64,000 nucleotides of DNA from Cheiracanthium punctorium (GCA_038373885.1 JAWZYV010012341.1:496001-560000); one strand, 5' to 3'. Shown: positions 23,062-35,886, counted from the stretch's first letter. Made by a program: numbers and translations. The notes: a model not told the origin generated them from the sequence alone.

Positions 23062-24339
23062 AAAAATTAGCAAAGATGATAATTTGTACTAAAAGAAATG
23101 TTGTGCAGACTAACAATCAAACCTTTATTCTTATTAGTTTTATTTAAATAAGTTTGAAAAATAATTCAGCTTACAGATTTGCCTTTTCCCCCATAGTTAT
23201 TGTTGATTCATGGGTAATTTTCCAATGTTTGTGTTGTTTTTCTTACGCCATAACTGGTGGCATGTTAACTGTATATAAGGAGAAATATGCATAATTCACA
23301 TGAGCTTATTTAACATTAAATTTTTCAATCATATGAATACTGTTAAAGGAAGCTTGTTTAACTATTTAAATATTAAAGAACATGGTTTTTTCCCACTATC
23401 TTATCATTTCAAGCCTGTTTCTACTAAGCCTATATATATATATTAAATGCCTTACCTCCGCATTACGTTACTTTAGTAATCGTTTATCGAAGAACTAACA
23501 TTCTTGAAGAAACATAAGCGTGAATTTTACCATGAGGAATATATTTATTTTAAAGAAATATATAAAAAGTTTTTCAACTTTTACCTCAGACTTAAACATA
23601 GAATCAACGTGTGTACGAGAGAAAAAAATATTAAGAATAAGTAAAAAAAAATCGAAAAACTTTACTGGCTATTGAATCGCCTTCTTATTCAGCACATTGG
23701 CGTATTTTAAAGCTGAGGATTTGAAACGAACGTTTGATACATAAACACATCATCTTTATAAGACAAATATTATTCGAATAGCACCTGTTTATGTCATGAA
23801 AATATCTTTTAAGAATAAATATCCATTATATGGCAGAAACAAAACGATTTCACTTTAGCAAGCCAGATCATCTCCTATGAAATATATGGAAATAAATAGC
23901 AAATTGAAGTTCAACTATGGTTTTAGTTTGTATTTTGGAAACCATTTTTATTCTGATGCAGGAAAAGGGAACAAGATATGTTCTTGAAAAATAACATCTG
24001 TAACAGCCTACAAGAAAACTTTATCTCGTAATATGGTACAAATATTCCTGCAGAAAGCTTCTCGATTTCGAAAATATATCTTGATATATAAGAAACGGAA
24101 TGCGATTAAGTTAATGGATTAACTATACCATTAAACTAAACAAAATTCTGTATTTTATTGTTTCTAGAAAAAGTTTAGCATCAATATTTTATTTTTATTT
24201 ATTACATGTATGTATATATATACATACATAAATTCGTTTGCTTAGGAAGTAATATAATGTTCATATATTTAAATTATACAGCATCAAAAATATAAAAAAG
24301 CATACCGACTGTATTGTTTTGCTACGTTAAATATAAATA
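23062..24339. other. Unassigned AT-rich sequence
   Basis: Nothing recognised. Confidence 0.4.
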
Positions 24340-25085
24340 CAGTGGAACCCCGATCTATCGTTCCAGCATTCATCGTTTTCCCGTATTGATCGTTTTATTT
24401 CTATGGTCCCTGCACAAGTTGTATTTAAATAACGTCAAAGAAACCCGCATTCATCGTTCGTCAAAAAATCCTTTTCCCGCTTTCATCGTTGTTGTATATT
24501 TCTCCTGACCGAAGGGAAATTGAAATTCAGATGGATCCTTATGGCATACACACTTAAATATTTTCTGGTATGATTTGTTGGGTTGATGATGGTGTAGATA
24601 GACGTAGCGACGTATCTTAAGAATGGAAGAAATGTGTGGTGATGCAGAAAATAAAAGTAATGGCAAAGAAGCGGAGAATAATGTTCATGCTGATGAGTCT
24701 GAGCCTACACTAGTGCCAAGTTTATCGGACGCAATTACAGTATTTGAAATTGTATGAACTTTTATGCACAAACATAAAAACACGGAAAAGGCAAAAAGAA
24801 TATTGTAATCTTTAAAATTTTCGTTTAATTAAAAAAATTAAGGAAAAACCCAGTGTAAAATTACTGATTTTTTAGAAATAAATATCACTTAATTTTCTAC
24901 AACCCCAATTTGTCTCTTTTTCAGTTTGGTTACAAATTTAGTATTTTTTGTAAACTGTATACATCGTGTACGTTCATAAACATTATTTTCTTCGTATTTT
25001 GACTTTAACCCGCATTCGTCGTTTTCCAACATGCATCGTTTTTTTCTACGCACCCCTTGAAAAACGATAGATCGAGGTTCTACTG
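24340..25085 (+). mobile_element. Tigger/pogo-like DNA transposon, internally deleted
   Basis: A 746-bp element with TA target duplication (24338-24339 and 25086-25087). Left end CAGTGGAACCCCGATCTATC and right end (inverted) CAGTAGAACCTCGATCTATC match at 18 of 20 positions, the typical CAGTNGAACCTCGAT pogo/Tigger terminus. CATTCATCGTTTTCC motifs recur inside both ends. The only coding remnant is the transposase tail at 24623-24808. Confidence 0.9.
24623..24808 (+). pseudogene. Tigger transposase C-terminal tail
   Basis: An open stretch with one internal TGA (24755-24757). The segment EPTLVPSLSDAITVFEIV, stop, TFMHKHKNTEKAKRIL resembles the acidic tail of Tigger-type transposases (a ...PSFSEAL...I..(R)F... 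helix). The CENP-B-like DNA-binding and DDE domains are absent, deleted from this copy. The ATG at 24623 is probably internal. Confidence 0.65.
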
Positions 25086-25224
25086 TACTTATATTAGAAA
25101 AATCCTTGCTTGTATTTACTTTCTCGTTTCGCTGTGGGTTGGCGCGAATATTCTGAAGAAGGGAGAATCCGTATAGAGATATACGTGATGTTTACGTACG
25201 TTAGTTACTATATCAGTCCTAAAT

Positions 25225-25236
25225 AAAGATTTCATT
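25225..25236. repeat. Target-site duplication of SINE, left copy
   Basis: AAAGATTTCATT, identical to 25458-25469; 12 bp, typical of L1/RTE-type nicking. Confidence 0.9.
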
Positions 25237-25457
25237 GCCGACCGAGTTGTATGGTGGGCAAAGCACTGTACTCCGGTTTCGAGCTCAACTACCGGCGGTC
25301 GGGGTTCGATCCCGGACTGGGGGTGATTTTCATATCCGTCCCTTCGTAGGGGGCGACGTTGGTCCACCTACTAGGTGCCCCCAAAATAAAGAGACCAACT
25401 ATTCCGGCCTGTTTTGGCCAAAGCCTTCGCGGCAGAGGCCGGTCATTAGAAAAAAAA
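25237..25457 (+). mobile_element. tRNA-derived SINE, family C
   Basis: A tRNA-like head (GCCGACCGAGTTGTATGGT...) with a perfect B box GGTTCGATCCC at 25313-25323. It is followed by a body (GGGCGACGTTGGTCCACC, ACCAACTATTCCGGCC, GAGGCCGGTCATTAG) and an A-rich tail (25450-25460). It is flanked by a perfect 12-bp target duplication. Frames on both strands (25116-25507) are SINE sequence, not genes. Confidence 0.92.
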
Positions 25458-25469
25458 AAAGATTTCATT
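25458..25469. repeat. Target-site duplication of SINE, right copy
   Basis: AAAGATTTCATT following the A tail; matches 25225-25236. Its first A residues overlap the tail. Confidence 0.9.
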
Positions 25470-25729
25470 CGACCGATGTGACTGTTTTCACATTAAAGGT
25501 ATCTTAAAATCATTAAGAATTTAAGTACTGAATGACAGTTATTTAAAGATATGAAATTGTGTATAACTATTGAATACTTATATTCATTAAACACTTATTA
25601 ATAATTATGCAATGTTGAAACTAGAAAAATTCTTTAGATTCTGGAAATTGAATTAAAAGTATTTTGATTCGAGATCATCATTCTTAGTAAAAGCTACCGG
25701 CCAAATTAATAACTATATGAATGGTAACA
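25470..25729. other. Unassigned
   Basis: Nothing recognised. Confidence 0.4.
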
Positions 25730-26000
25730 TCCCAGCAAACACACTACTGCCCGCAAAATGCTGGCCGGGTACCCGTCGTGCTGGCAAAGTGCCGTCTACC
25801 CGGAGCAAGGTAGATTGCCTTCGTCTGGAAGTCACTGGAGTGCGAGTGTCTGAAAAGTGCATATTCGCCAGTACATAACTAGTAACCGCGAACTGCCATG
25901 TGTCTATGACATGCACAGAAAAGTTAACGGCGTGGTACTGCTTAAAATGTACCGGACCAGCACTATTTGGCAGTAATGGGTCTGTATATATTTCGTAGTG
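25730..26000 (+). mobile_element. Putative element with TCCCAGCAAACACAC end, copy 2
   Basis: Starts TCCCAGCAAACACAC (25730-25744), followed by a locally GC-rich stretch (TGGCCGGGTACCCGTCGTGC, GGCAAAGTGCC). The same 15-mer is at 28733-28747 inverted. A right end was not found, so the extent is a guess. Confidence 0.4.
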
Positions 26001-26252
26001 TTGGCATAAAATTTCGTTATTTTAATTAAATAATATTGTTTCACATTCATACTGTGTAGAAGTGTTAGGGGATATAAGTTCCGGGCACCCAAAGGCAAGG
26101 GTCACTGCTAAGATTTTTTTTCTTTTTTTTTGAGGGAGGGGTGTAAGGGGAGAAGTTCATACTGTGCCTTCAAATATTTTAGTACTAAAAACTAAAATAA
26201 TACAAACGAGTTCAGTATGCTATAAAAATGTTTACTACAGCGACAGTGAAAC

Positions 26253-26297
26253 CCCCACTATGTACAGAATTGGGGTACAATTCTGTACATAGTGGGG
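26253..26297. repeat. Perfect 19-bp inverted repeat (hairpin)
   Basis: CCCCACTATGTACAGAATT (26253-26271) and its exact complement (26279-26297) flank a 7-base loop GGGGTAC. The preceding bases CAGTGAAACCCCC resemble a pogo-type tip, so this may be a rearranged pair of transposon ends. Confidence 0.85.
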
Positions 26298-26779
26298 TGA
26301 AGTACGAGGTGAATTTTATTCTTAAAATTTTTATAATTTATATTAATTTTTTACAATTTTGCTAAACTTTTCCTGAAAAACATATTTGCAGACTTTTTCT
26401 ACGTTAAGCTCCTGTAGTTATTTTGTTAATGAGCCAGTATTTTCATGTAATAGTCAAAAATAGAATGTACGCAATGGGGCTCATTTAGGAATTATATTTA
26501 CTTTATTATCTATTTCTATTCCCCAAAAATCGAACTGTTATCTTTTTATTTGGCTGTAAATGTTTATGAAACGCGAAGTTAAATATTAGTGGTTTGATGA
26601 GGAGGGTCTGTGACGAAGTTCACATATTTTTCGCGTCTTAAAATAATGTTCCTATGTTTCGTCTTTCAAAATCAAAATTTCGTATTCCGTATTAATTTCT
26701 CTCTCCACTTTGCTATTCTGCTTGATACACTTCACACTAACACTTCGCGTTTGCGGTTTTTATTCTAAATTAATTTCGC
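26298..26779. other. Unassigned
   Basis: Nothing recognised. Confidence 0.4.
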
Positions 26780-27460
26780 TTTAGCATATGCTGTGTAAAT
26801 TCTTGGTGCCTCCCGCTCGCACGCCTTTGCTGTTCTCACGCGGTTGTAGGCTTATGTATTGGCATTCGCCAAATTCTGGCACTTCTGTCTTGGCGTTAAT
26901 CATTTAATCCGTTTGCTTAAATTTTTATATTGTTTACGCCTACCGGACGGAGGTTGTCACGTGGGGCAGTGGCTTATGAGTGCTCATATTTTACTCGCCA
27001 AACTGTAAACAGCTGGCAGCTTTGTAGGAAGATTTAAGTAGACTTCTTGATTGCTCTCCGTCAGAGGAGGTTGTGCTCGTTTTTTATGGAACTCCGACAT
27101 GCCGTGTGGCCGGAACGATTAGATATATTCTTGGTGTTATTTTCTACTAATGCAATGTACTGTACGTAATTGAAGTCGTTTCCTTTAGGACTGTTTGGAT
27201 GCTACCTCCCATAAATGTAGCTCCTCAGAATTCGAGTTGTTTTCCTGTTTTACGTCTTCAGCATAACTCAAGGATTTTATTAATTACACTATACGTCACG
27301 TAAACGGCCGAGAGAATGTTTTCTTAATCCACCTCCGACAACTCCCCCATTGCGTCTGTCGCCAAGCTATTTTCTGCTTCAGTGATATTTTGAAAATTGG
27401 CGAATTACATTCCAACGGAAATGGCAACCCCTCTCGAATGCCATTTTGTGAACTGTGATT
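26780..27460. other. GC- and CpG-richer island without recognised gene
   Basis: Visibly richer in G+C and CpG than its surroundings (for example CACGCGGTTGTAGG, CCTACCGGACGGAGG, GTAAACGGCCGAGAG). There is no long frame beyond a weak minus-strand one (27296-27490) with no resemblance to a family. It could be a promoter, a non-coding exon or an old transposon. Confidence 0.35.
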
Positions 27461-28316
27461 GTGATGAAGTACTGTTTTTTGGGATCTCAAGGTTTTAAAG
27501 TTTTAGCGGTTTCATGGATTTACATCTTTCCAAAGTGTTTAATTGCTATTTAAATACTGTTACAGACTAACAAGATCTCATCGTTAGGAATAGTTACTTT
27601 AATAACACTATTTCAACGGTGAGATTTTTGTTTGTTTACATTTGCATGCCTTGGATTTGGATTTAACTGGGATAATGCCCTGGATAAATTAGAACATAAC
27701 AGGTAAATTTTTACTTACACTGTTTTTAATATACAAAATCTCATTGCATATTATAGTGTATAAAAGTATTTTCCTTCAAAAAATTTGAGTCATATAGGTA
27801 CAACAGGTATATAGAAATGTCTTTTCAGAATAGCTAACATAAAAAAAATCATTTGATCAAAACAAAATGTACAATAAAGCAAAATGTTACTCTAAAGTTA
27901 TGTGTAACCACATATATATATATATATATATGTATAGTGCAACTTTATTTATTATATCCTATTTGATTTTGACTAATATATACATATCTATATATATATT
28001 ATATATACATACATATATCAACCGTAAAGTTTTATACCTCATTTATAAAATCTCTTTAATTATGAGATATTGAAATTAAACTGTTTACAAATGATTTTAT
28101 GTAGGATTTGACATGTGTTATATCCTCTCTCATAAAAAAAAATATTTTTTTGAAAATGAAAATTTGTAAGAAAATTGCAGTTTGTGAAAACTGCACACAA
28201 ATCACTAATGTTGGGCGAACATAATATGCAAATGATGTTTTAATGGATTTTGCTGTTGTTTTTAATTTTTCATGTATCTAGTTTTTTATCTTAAAATGTT
28301 ACCCTTAAGCAATGTC
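27461..28316. other. Unassigned, with (AT)n
   Basis: (AT)n at about 27911-27931 and ATATACATA-rich sequence to 28020. Nothing else. Confidence 0.45.
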
Positions 28317-28385
28317 TTTTTTTTTTTTTTTTTTTTTTTTGGAATGGGTTGATGAATAAGCCCCCCTACCCCGGATCCGCCACTG
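28317..28385 (-). mobile_element. One end of a CAGTGGCGGATCC-type element
   Basis: On the minus strand the sequence from 28385 reads CAGTGGCGGATCCGGGGTAG then GGGGGC, a hAT/MITE-type terminus like that at 2756. A T24 run (28317-28340) lies inside. The matching second end was not found, so it is probably truncated. Confidence 0.5.
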
Positions 28386-28399
28386 GCTCATATTTTAGT

Positions 28400-28747
28400 T
28401 ATGGCACCGTTACTGTAAATACTCACTAATCCGGTACCGTGCCATTATATTTTAGTCACTGTTAATGCACCAGGCCAGTGCCTTTATTTTTAATAATAGC
28501 CGGCACCCGGCCGTTTCATTTTGGGCATTATAAACTTCATGGGCCAGTGCCTTTATTGTGAGTAACGGCCGGCACATGCAGTATGCCAGCAGAGTGCGCC
28601 TGCCTTCCTGGGCTTCTGGCAAGGTACTTTTCGGGCGACCACTTTTGGTACGATTCGGTTACTTTTTGCAGTGCCGGGCCGGTGCTGTACGTGATGGCAG
28701 AAAGGCACTGGCAAGGTACACCGCCAGCAGGTGTGTGTTTGCTGGGA
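28400..28747 (-). mobile_element. GC-rich element with TCCCAGCAAACACAC end, copy 3
   Basis: On the minus strand the end TCCCAGCAAACACAC is at 28747-28733. Inside, a degenerate tandem repeat of about 69 bp (GGCCAGTGCCTTTATT at 28473 and 28542, followed by GCCGGCAC) extends to about 28400. GC-rich against its surroundings. Two overlapping frames on opposite strands (28553-28876) follow from composition, not genes. Confidence 0.5.
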
Positions 28748-29241
28748 TACCACTAAATGATATTTTTCTTCGTTATTATACTTTAGGCAAGAAGAACATT
28801 GCTTTCTGCCGGTAAACGTTGAATAATTTATCAATATAGTTTTCGAAATCGGTTTAAATTTAATAGTATTAAACAAACCAAATAAATTATACCTAACTGT
28901 AGTTTGAACAAACTATCTAACGGGGTGATTTATATTCAGCTAAATAAATTCTAGTTGATAAAAATTAGAAATTTGCCCTTTGCAATTCAAAAGGTATAAT
29001 ATTGATGTTAGTTACACAATTTATTATTTCACAATTGATTACATACGCCTACAAAATTTAAATTTTTGTCTGGGGTTTGCATGAATTTATGTAAGTTATA
29101 AGAAATCTTCTATGCTTATTTCAAAAATAATATCCATTTTTATGTACCACGTCAGGACTTTTTACACTAAAGAAATTAAGAAATTAGAATTTGAGAATAT
29201 AGAATATACGCAACATTCGTGTGTGCATGTTTCATAAGGAA
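28748..29241. other. Unassigned
   Basis: Nothing recognised. Confidence 0.4.
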
Positions 29242-29727
29242 CTATATTCTAATATATACAGTAAAATTACTTTTATCATCGAAAGAACCTTTGTGCCCTT
29301 TAGATTTTGAAGCTGGATTAGTGTATCTTTTTAGCCCCCAGCAGTAATCTGCCAACATATTGACATTCCAATGCCCTTGATAGCGTTTTATACGTATTTT
29401 TATGTCCTAGTGAAACCTCTCACCTTGTTCTTAACTCATTTCACTAAGACTGTCAGGTAAATATTAAAGATGGGAATGCAGGAAATGCACTTTTAAACTC
29501 ATGTTACAACCTAGTTTTCGAAAGTTTGGGAGCATTTTTTCAACGATCATTGCGTAGTTAGAATCTTTGTAATTTACTAAAGATTTCTGAGCTGCGTCTT
29601 TGAAACTAACCTATACATCTTTCTCAACTGATTTCATTTTTTCCTCAAATCTTTCATCCTTCATTAACTCTCTTATATCTGGGCCAACAAACACACCCCT
29701 CCTTTGATAGAAAATTGTGCCTTCTCA
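29242..29727 (-). pseudogene. Pseudogene of a recurrent arthropod multicopy protein family
   Basis: A single minus-strand phase stays alignable for about 160 codons with four internal stops (29611, 29464, 29431, 29407) and no frameshift. Blocks: EGTIFYQRRGVFVGPDIREL, MKSVEKDV, LGCNMSLKVHFLHSHL, EQGERFH, WNVNMLADYCWGLKR. I recognise this from many uncharacterised arthropod proteins that occur in high copy; their function is not known to me, and a transposon origin is likely but unproven. Stops fall at positions expected for Trp or Gln codons, consistent with simple decay. The upstream boundary is the TGA at 29725-29727, so the N-terminal part is missing or in another exon. Confidence 0.75.
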
Positions 29728-30994
29728 GGCAAATATCAACACTATAAATGGCGCCATCTATATTTATATTTCACATCCTTTAGTGCACTATTGAATTTCA
29801 CACTTATTGATGTCATTTTACTAAGAATTTTTTTTTTTAACTAAGAATGTATTTTATTTAATAAATGTTACACAGAAATTTTATTAAGAGGCACCACCTC
29901 CTTTTTTGATTCGTGAAAACACTGTGGGTGATAGCAAAAAACTAATGTCATATTTGTGATCAGCGGGACTGATTTACTAAGAAAAAAGTGCTATTCTACA
30001 AACTCCAGATTTGTGTGGATCTGTTTTATTTATTATAAGTATCGCACAGTGCTTAATACACAATTTCCTATTACTTATAACCTAATTATTTGAACTACAA
30101 AATAAAATTTAAATTCACAAAATACCGAAGGTAAATTTTAGCAGTTTTAGCTTTTGACTCGTACTTATCAAACAGGAAAATACTAAATATTTTATTTATA
30201 TAAAAATAAAACCTAAGATTGTAAGAAATAGTTGAATGTATTAGAACGGCAGAACAAATTTGTAAATTGCAAATTAACTCTTCACGTGAACCAGTACATC
30301 ATTTGGGAAGTAAGGTCACAAAATTTACAGGTAAGTTTTTTAAGGAGAATTTACATTTTGTTCATTGAATATACTATTTTATAAAATATACCATTTGTCA
30401 AAAATAAGCCATGTGTTTCAAATAACTGGAATCAATAATCGGTTTTGGCGCTTGAATACTAATGCTTCTCTATCTGGAATCAGTTGATAAACATATTTCT
30501 AAATAAATAATAACCAACTTAAAGGATTTTTCCAGCATTTGTTCTTATAGAAGAATATCCATACAGTGCAATATTATTGAAAAATGTTTGATACAGGAGA
30601 GTTTTTATCTCTATATCGTTTGTATCTCGTTTTTATCTCTAAAAACATCCTATTTCATAAGTTTTTTCGAATAATTAGATTTTATATTGTTGATTTGCCA
30701 AGACAATTAATGTATTTTATATGCATTTCCTTATTTTCTAAAATTTTCCTAATACCGTCCAAATAATTTTAAAGCATGCATTTTTTGTACAAAAATGTTT
30801 GAATTTAGAATGTCTACGTCTGCTAATACTTAAGTTTTATCCAAATACATGTTATCTATGTTTTTCCTGATAACATAGTAATCTTTTTTTTTCACTTTTC
30901 AAGAAAATTGCGTAATATCTGTTGGTTTATGAGAGTGTTTTACGGTAATTCTATGGAAATATTAATATACACTAATATACACCCCCCCAAACAC

Positions 30995-31036
<42 letters not shown>

Positions 31037-34000
31037 TTGTGTAAGTAAATGTTTAAGTGCGAGCACTTTTATTTACATTTTAAGCTCCTCTGTAAATATC
31101 ATTTTCAACAGGCATACTGAGAAAAAAATCATATATTCCCACAAGTCCTCGATAACCATGCTTTTTATTTCCCGTTATAGACGCAATAAATACTAAAGTT
31201 GACGTATGCTGCCATACATACACAGACGTTAGTTATTTATCTCGAACTTTATTTCCTTTTATTTCGGATATTTTCGTGCATTTGATTTCCTTGTGAATAT
31301 AAGCAAATTGTTGTACAAAAGAATTTACCCTTCATTTTCTATCATTATTCCAGTAATTAGTGTATTGAATGCAGACATTCTAACTTAAAGTGAAACAAAT
31401 AAGTTTTCTCTTGGAACTGGAATTTCTCGATGAATTTCCTAATCTAATAACTAACAGTTATTAAAAATAATGGCTTCTCACGAGTACTTTGTATAGGTTA
31501 TGCTTTGAATTGAGAAGTTATTTTCTAAATATTTCTAGCAAGTACTGCGCAAACTAATTGCATGAGTGGCTGTTTTCTGGCACGATACATTACATGGTAA
31601 ACGTTATTTATTAAAATAGTCTTACGGAAAATCTTGCGTCTATTATTTTTGCAGAAATTTTAGATTGCTCACGCAAATGCTTCATATTTTTATGTTTAAA
31701 ACTGTACAACTAAACCTTTAATTATCTTCTAAAGGTAAAATTAAGGAAACTTTGAAAAAAAATATTAATCTATCGGCTTCGAGGGTTTAGAAGATTATAC
31801 ACACACACACACACATATATATATTCAGTATTTTAATGTGTAAATCTACTAGAATAGAATAAATACTTGATTATATAATAATTCAACAGTTTAGTCATGC
31901 ATGAAGGCAAAGGGTTTTAAACACATTTTTATTTATTCAATACTTTTTTAAAAGTTTCTAAACAACTTGTATTTTCAAAAAGTTAATCTTTAGATTAAAT
32001 TTTTGAAAATATAAATTTTGTTTTAGAAAAATTAAGTTTTAATATTTTACTTGTGTGTTAATTGATAACCTGGCATATTCTTGTTCATTCAAATTGTTAA
32101 ATATTATATTCAAACAACAACGCAATTTTTCAAACTCAAGAAAAAAAAACTCTAAAAGAAAACAAATTTCTCTTATTTTATTCTATATGAAATTAAATTG
32201 GAATAATTATGAGAATGACAGAGAGCATTTATGAACAATATTTTCGCGGGATTCTACCAAATATATTTTTGCACACAAATTTGCGAAATAAATACTTTTA
32301 CAAAATATGAAGTTTGTTAATTTAATTGATCTTCAAACAATATTACAGTTCTTCTACATACATTCTTTTATGAATATTTATGAAATTGCTTACAAATTTT
32401 TAGGTAAGCATTTATAATTGCATTTGTATCACTTGAAATTTGTGAGAAAATGTATTTTTATATAATAAAAACCAATGTAAAATCGTTACATGAAACTGCA
32501 AAATTCTGTATAAGGTTTATTTCTTTCTGAAGTCTATGAAATTTTGTCATTTATTAGCACCTGAACCACCTTTTATTTTTAGACCGACAAAATTCATAGT
32601 ATATTTCTCCAAATGGAAGCCATCCAAAAATCATGACAAAATGTTATGATATTTTTGTACTTTCTGTAACTAAAATATGTGCTTTGGTTTCTAAAAGAAT
32701 ATGTGGCTTCCGTTCTCAATTAGAATACAATATTATGTAAACCAGGAAATAAAATAGTATATTCAAGTTGCTTACTAAATAGCATGATATTTCAGAAAGA
32801 ACTTAGACATCATTTTTGGCTCTGACTGTAAAATACTTTAAGGTTTGAATAGTGACATACTATCTTCTATAACTTTAGGGTTTGCTAAATATATTTTAGA
32901 AACTTTTTATCAAATGTAATACTTACTTCAAGAGCGATAGAGGTAAAAAATTGCTTTCACTTTTAGGAAAAAGTTAAAAAAAGGAAAAGAAAAGAATAGC
33001 TGACAAAATGACTGCAGGCGTTAGTCTCTCATTTCAGAATAGCTGCTTGAGACTTGACATGCGAAGATTTCTACAGCAGATAGCTACAGCTTAAAATATT
33101 TATGCACGCTCAAAAAAGTATGCTTCGTGTAGGTAATATTAAATTGTCTTTAAGTGCAATGTTAGTCGCTATTAATAGAAATATAGCACTAAAGTCATGG
33201 ACAATTCGCAAATCTGTGTACTAAGTTTAGCATCCGTTAGATGACTTATAAAATTTTCATGTACTTATTAGTAAAAGAACAGGATTCTCAAGTGAAAAAT
33301 GTGTAAAAAAATGATCCAAATTTAATTAATACACATTTTATAAACTTCATTGTTTTACTGACACTATGCTTTTAGTTACTGTCTTTTAATATATTTGCAG
33401 AAAAATTTGACAAAGAAAGTTATTAAAATAGTGTTCTATATTTAAGTAAAATTTCTTAGTATGTCAAAGTAAAGCAATTCTCAGAGCTACATTGACTATG
33501 ACATTTAGAAAATACATGTAAATTAAATTTTTCCGCAAGACAATTATTACCGGAGAATGTGTTTTTCGATACGGCGTGGGATAAGGTGTAAAATATTTTA
33601 ATTACACAAGGTGCATATGGAAAAGTTTATAAGTCAATTTTATTTAAAAAAATGTAAGTTGTTGAAAAAACAAGTTAAAAATGAAGATCAATAAACTATA
33701 AATAAACTGACTATCAAGTATATAAAAACAATGAAAAAATATTTTAAACTGACAGAATGCTTTTCTTTTTGGCATTCTAAAATTTAAGAAAATAATGTAT
33801 GAAAGATTGTAGAAACCATCTTCCAACAAAAACTCCATCCTATTTTTTAAAATATAAGGCTTTTTCATTAAAATTAGATACATTTTTTAACCAAACAGTC
33901 TCTAATCCTTTTATAATATTTATTTTTACTTTTGAATTTTACTTTTTCGAGTCCTCTATATTTTGTTTTCTTAAAGCACAGTAAAAACATGTTTTATTAT

Positions 34001-35620
34001 ATTCTAGTAGCTAAAATGCCCGTATATTTTTATTGTTTTCAAGACTTCATGTCTATAAAACTAATGTCAATTAGGAACTGTACTATTTAATAAATCCTAG
34101 ACCTTCCTTTCTTCTTTTTAAAAAGTCATTTTATACATCCTACATTTTTGTAATTAATTAAAGGCTACTAAGTGACTGCATTTTTGTTGTTAATTATAGG
34201 CTACTAAGTTAGAGGAATTTCTTTTTTACAAATTTTACTTATCAATGCACTAGCTTATAGCTTCCCAAGTACCATAGTTTTCGTAGTCTCATAGTAAAAT
34301 TCAACTGCATTTTAAAAATTTTTGTTCAATCAAAACAATTCTTTTGATATCCATGTTATCAAAATGAAGTACAGTGATCTCGCGACGAGATTATTAAACA
34401 CCTAATCCAAAATCTCCACTGTCTGCATCTCAATGGAATTTGACGAAAAACAATTCTTAATCATTTCCCATGAATCATTAGAATTTACAGTATGTGTACT
34501 CTAATAAAAAAGGGAGACAAATCCCGATGTTCCAAATGTACCAATTAAAAAACATTGAACGATATATCGAATGAGTACATTACGGGTGCAACGCGAAGTA
34601 AGTAAAAGACATTTTGTTTGTTTTGATATCATTTTGATACTATTTGACACAAAAAAATGTTGAAATGTTTGCGAATGTAGATTAATATGAGCACAGTACA
34701 TTTTTTCAGAGCTCATTACCAAGCGACGAAGTCAGGTATATTTTCACAATAGTAGATTTGAGCCTGTGGCATATGTGATTAAGAAATAACAATAGTCGGG
34801 ATTGTCAATACCGGGTTTAAGTTCATTTCGAATGGGAGAGTTGAATTAAATTTTTTATAGAAAATAATGAATTTTATTCCATTTGAACATTTAGCATAAA
34901 GAAATTTTACCTTAATAAATGCCATAAGGTAAAGATTTTATCACTGAAAAATAACTTCCTGTACTTTAAGAATATGTTTGTACATTGCGTAACAAAGGTA
35001 TTAACTCAGAAAAGTTTCGACTTGTTTCAACAAGTTTAGCTTTAACCCCCCCCCCCCAAGTGGTTGTGATGTAAAATTCCATCCACTAAAGCTTGTAAGT
35101 AATTTAGGAACTTATTTTTTTTAATTATTTCAAATCTTCCTATCAAACATCTTTTTCTATCACTTTAAAGCTGCGTGAAAATATTAGTGTGGAAACAACT
35201 TAACATATTTTGCCCATTTCCGAAACACTCAGAGGGTTAACTTAATAAATAAAGAGGAATATAAAGACTTATAAATTTAATATGACTTATGACTAAAATG
35301 AAGAAAATAATTTAAATAACAAACAGATAACTTTTAAAATAATACTGTGTGAAATCTTTACAGAATTATAAATTCAAAAATGAATGTCTGTATTCTTCTA
35401 TCTTTTTTTGAATAGATGCATCTTATGATAAGAAACTAAACAATGGAGTCATTAGGGATTGCATTTTTTTCTCAGAAATTGAATCAGACAATAGGAGTCA
35501 ATTTAAAAATAAAAATTCGATAAATTATTATTCGATAATTAAATTATAATTGAAACCGATATTTTTCGACAATTTTATTAAAAATATATTAGTACCTGCT
35601 TTTGAATAATTTTAAGAACA
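29728..35620. other. Unassigned AT-rich sequence with microsatellites
   Basis: (AT)n at about 31001-31033; (CA)n(TA)n at 31800-31825; a 40-bp direct repeat TTAATTA(A/T)AGGCTACTAAGT at about 34152 and 34192; C10 at about 35047-35057. No gene or transposon recognised. Short frames at 30584, 33644, 33799 and 34501 are AT-rich and featureless. Confidence 0.45.
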
Positions 35621-35886
35621 ATTTTGAATCTCTTTTAAGGCATCTTGCTTATTTTGCCTTGTCTTTAAATATCATTCTTAGATCAACAGAGAAAATCAAC
35701 AAGTTTTCGAATGCTCCCAGGAAAGTTTCTCGCGGACAAGTTGGTATAATTTTGACCCTCAGAACTGATCGAAAAACTCAATAGAAATAATGTTCACAAG
35801 GAACAGATAAAAAAAAGAAAGAATCTGTTGGGTTGTGGAAAGAGAACAAGCTCTAGTCTTATTACACAAAGGCCAGATTGCAGAAC

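Noticed and set aside
28553..28876. Overlapping frames on both strands of about 85-107 residues
   Set aside because: Explained by the GC-rich composition of a putative element; no domain on either strand.
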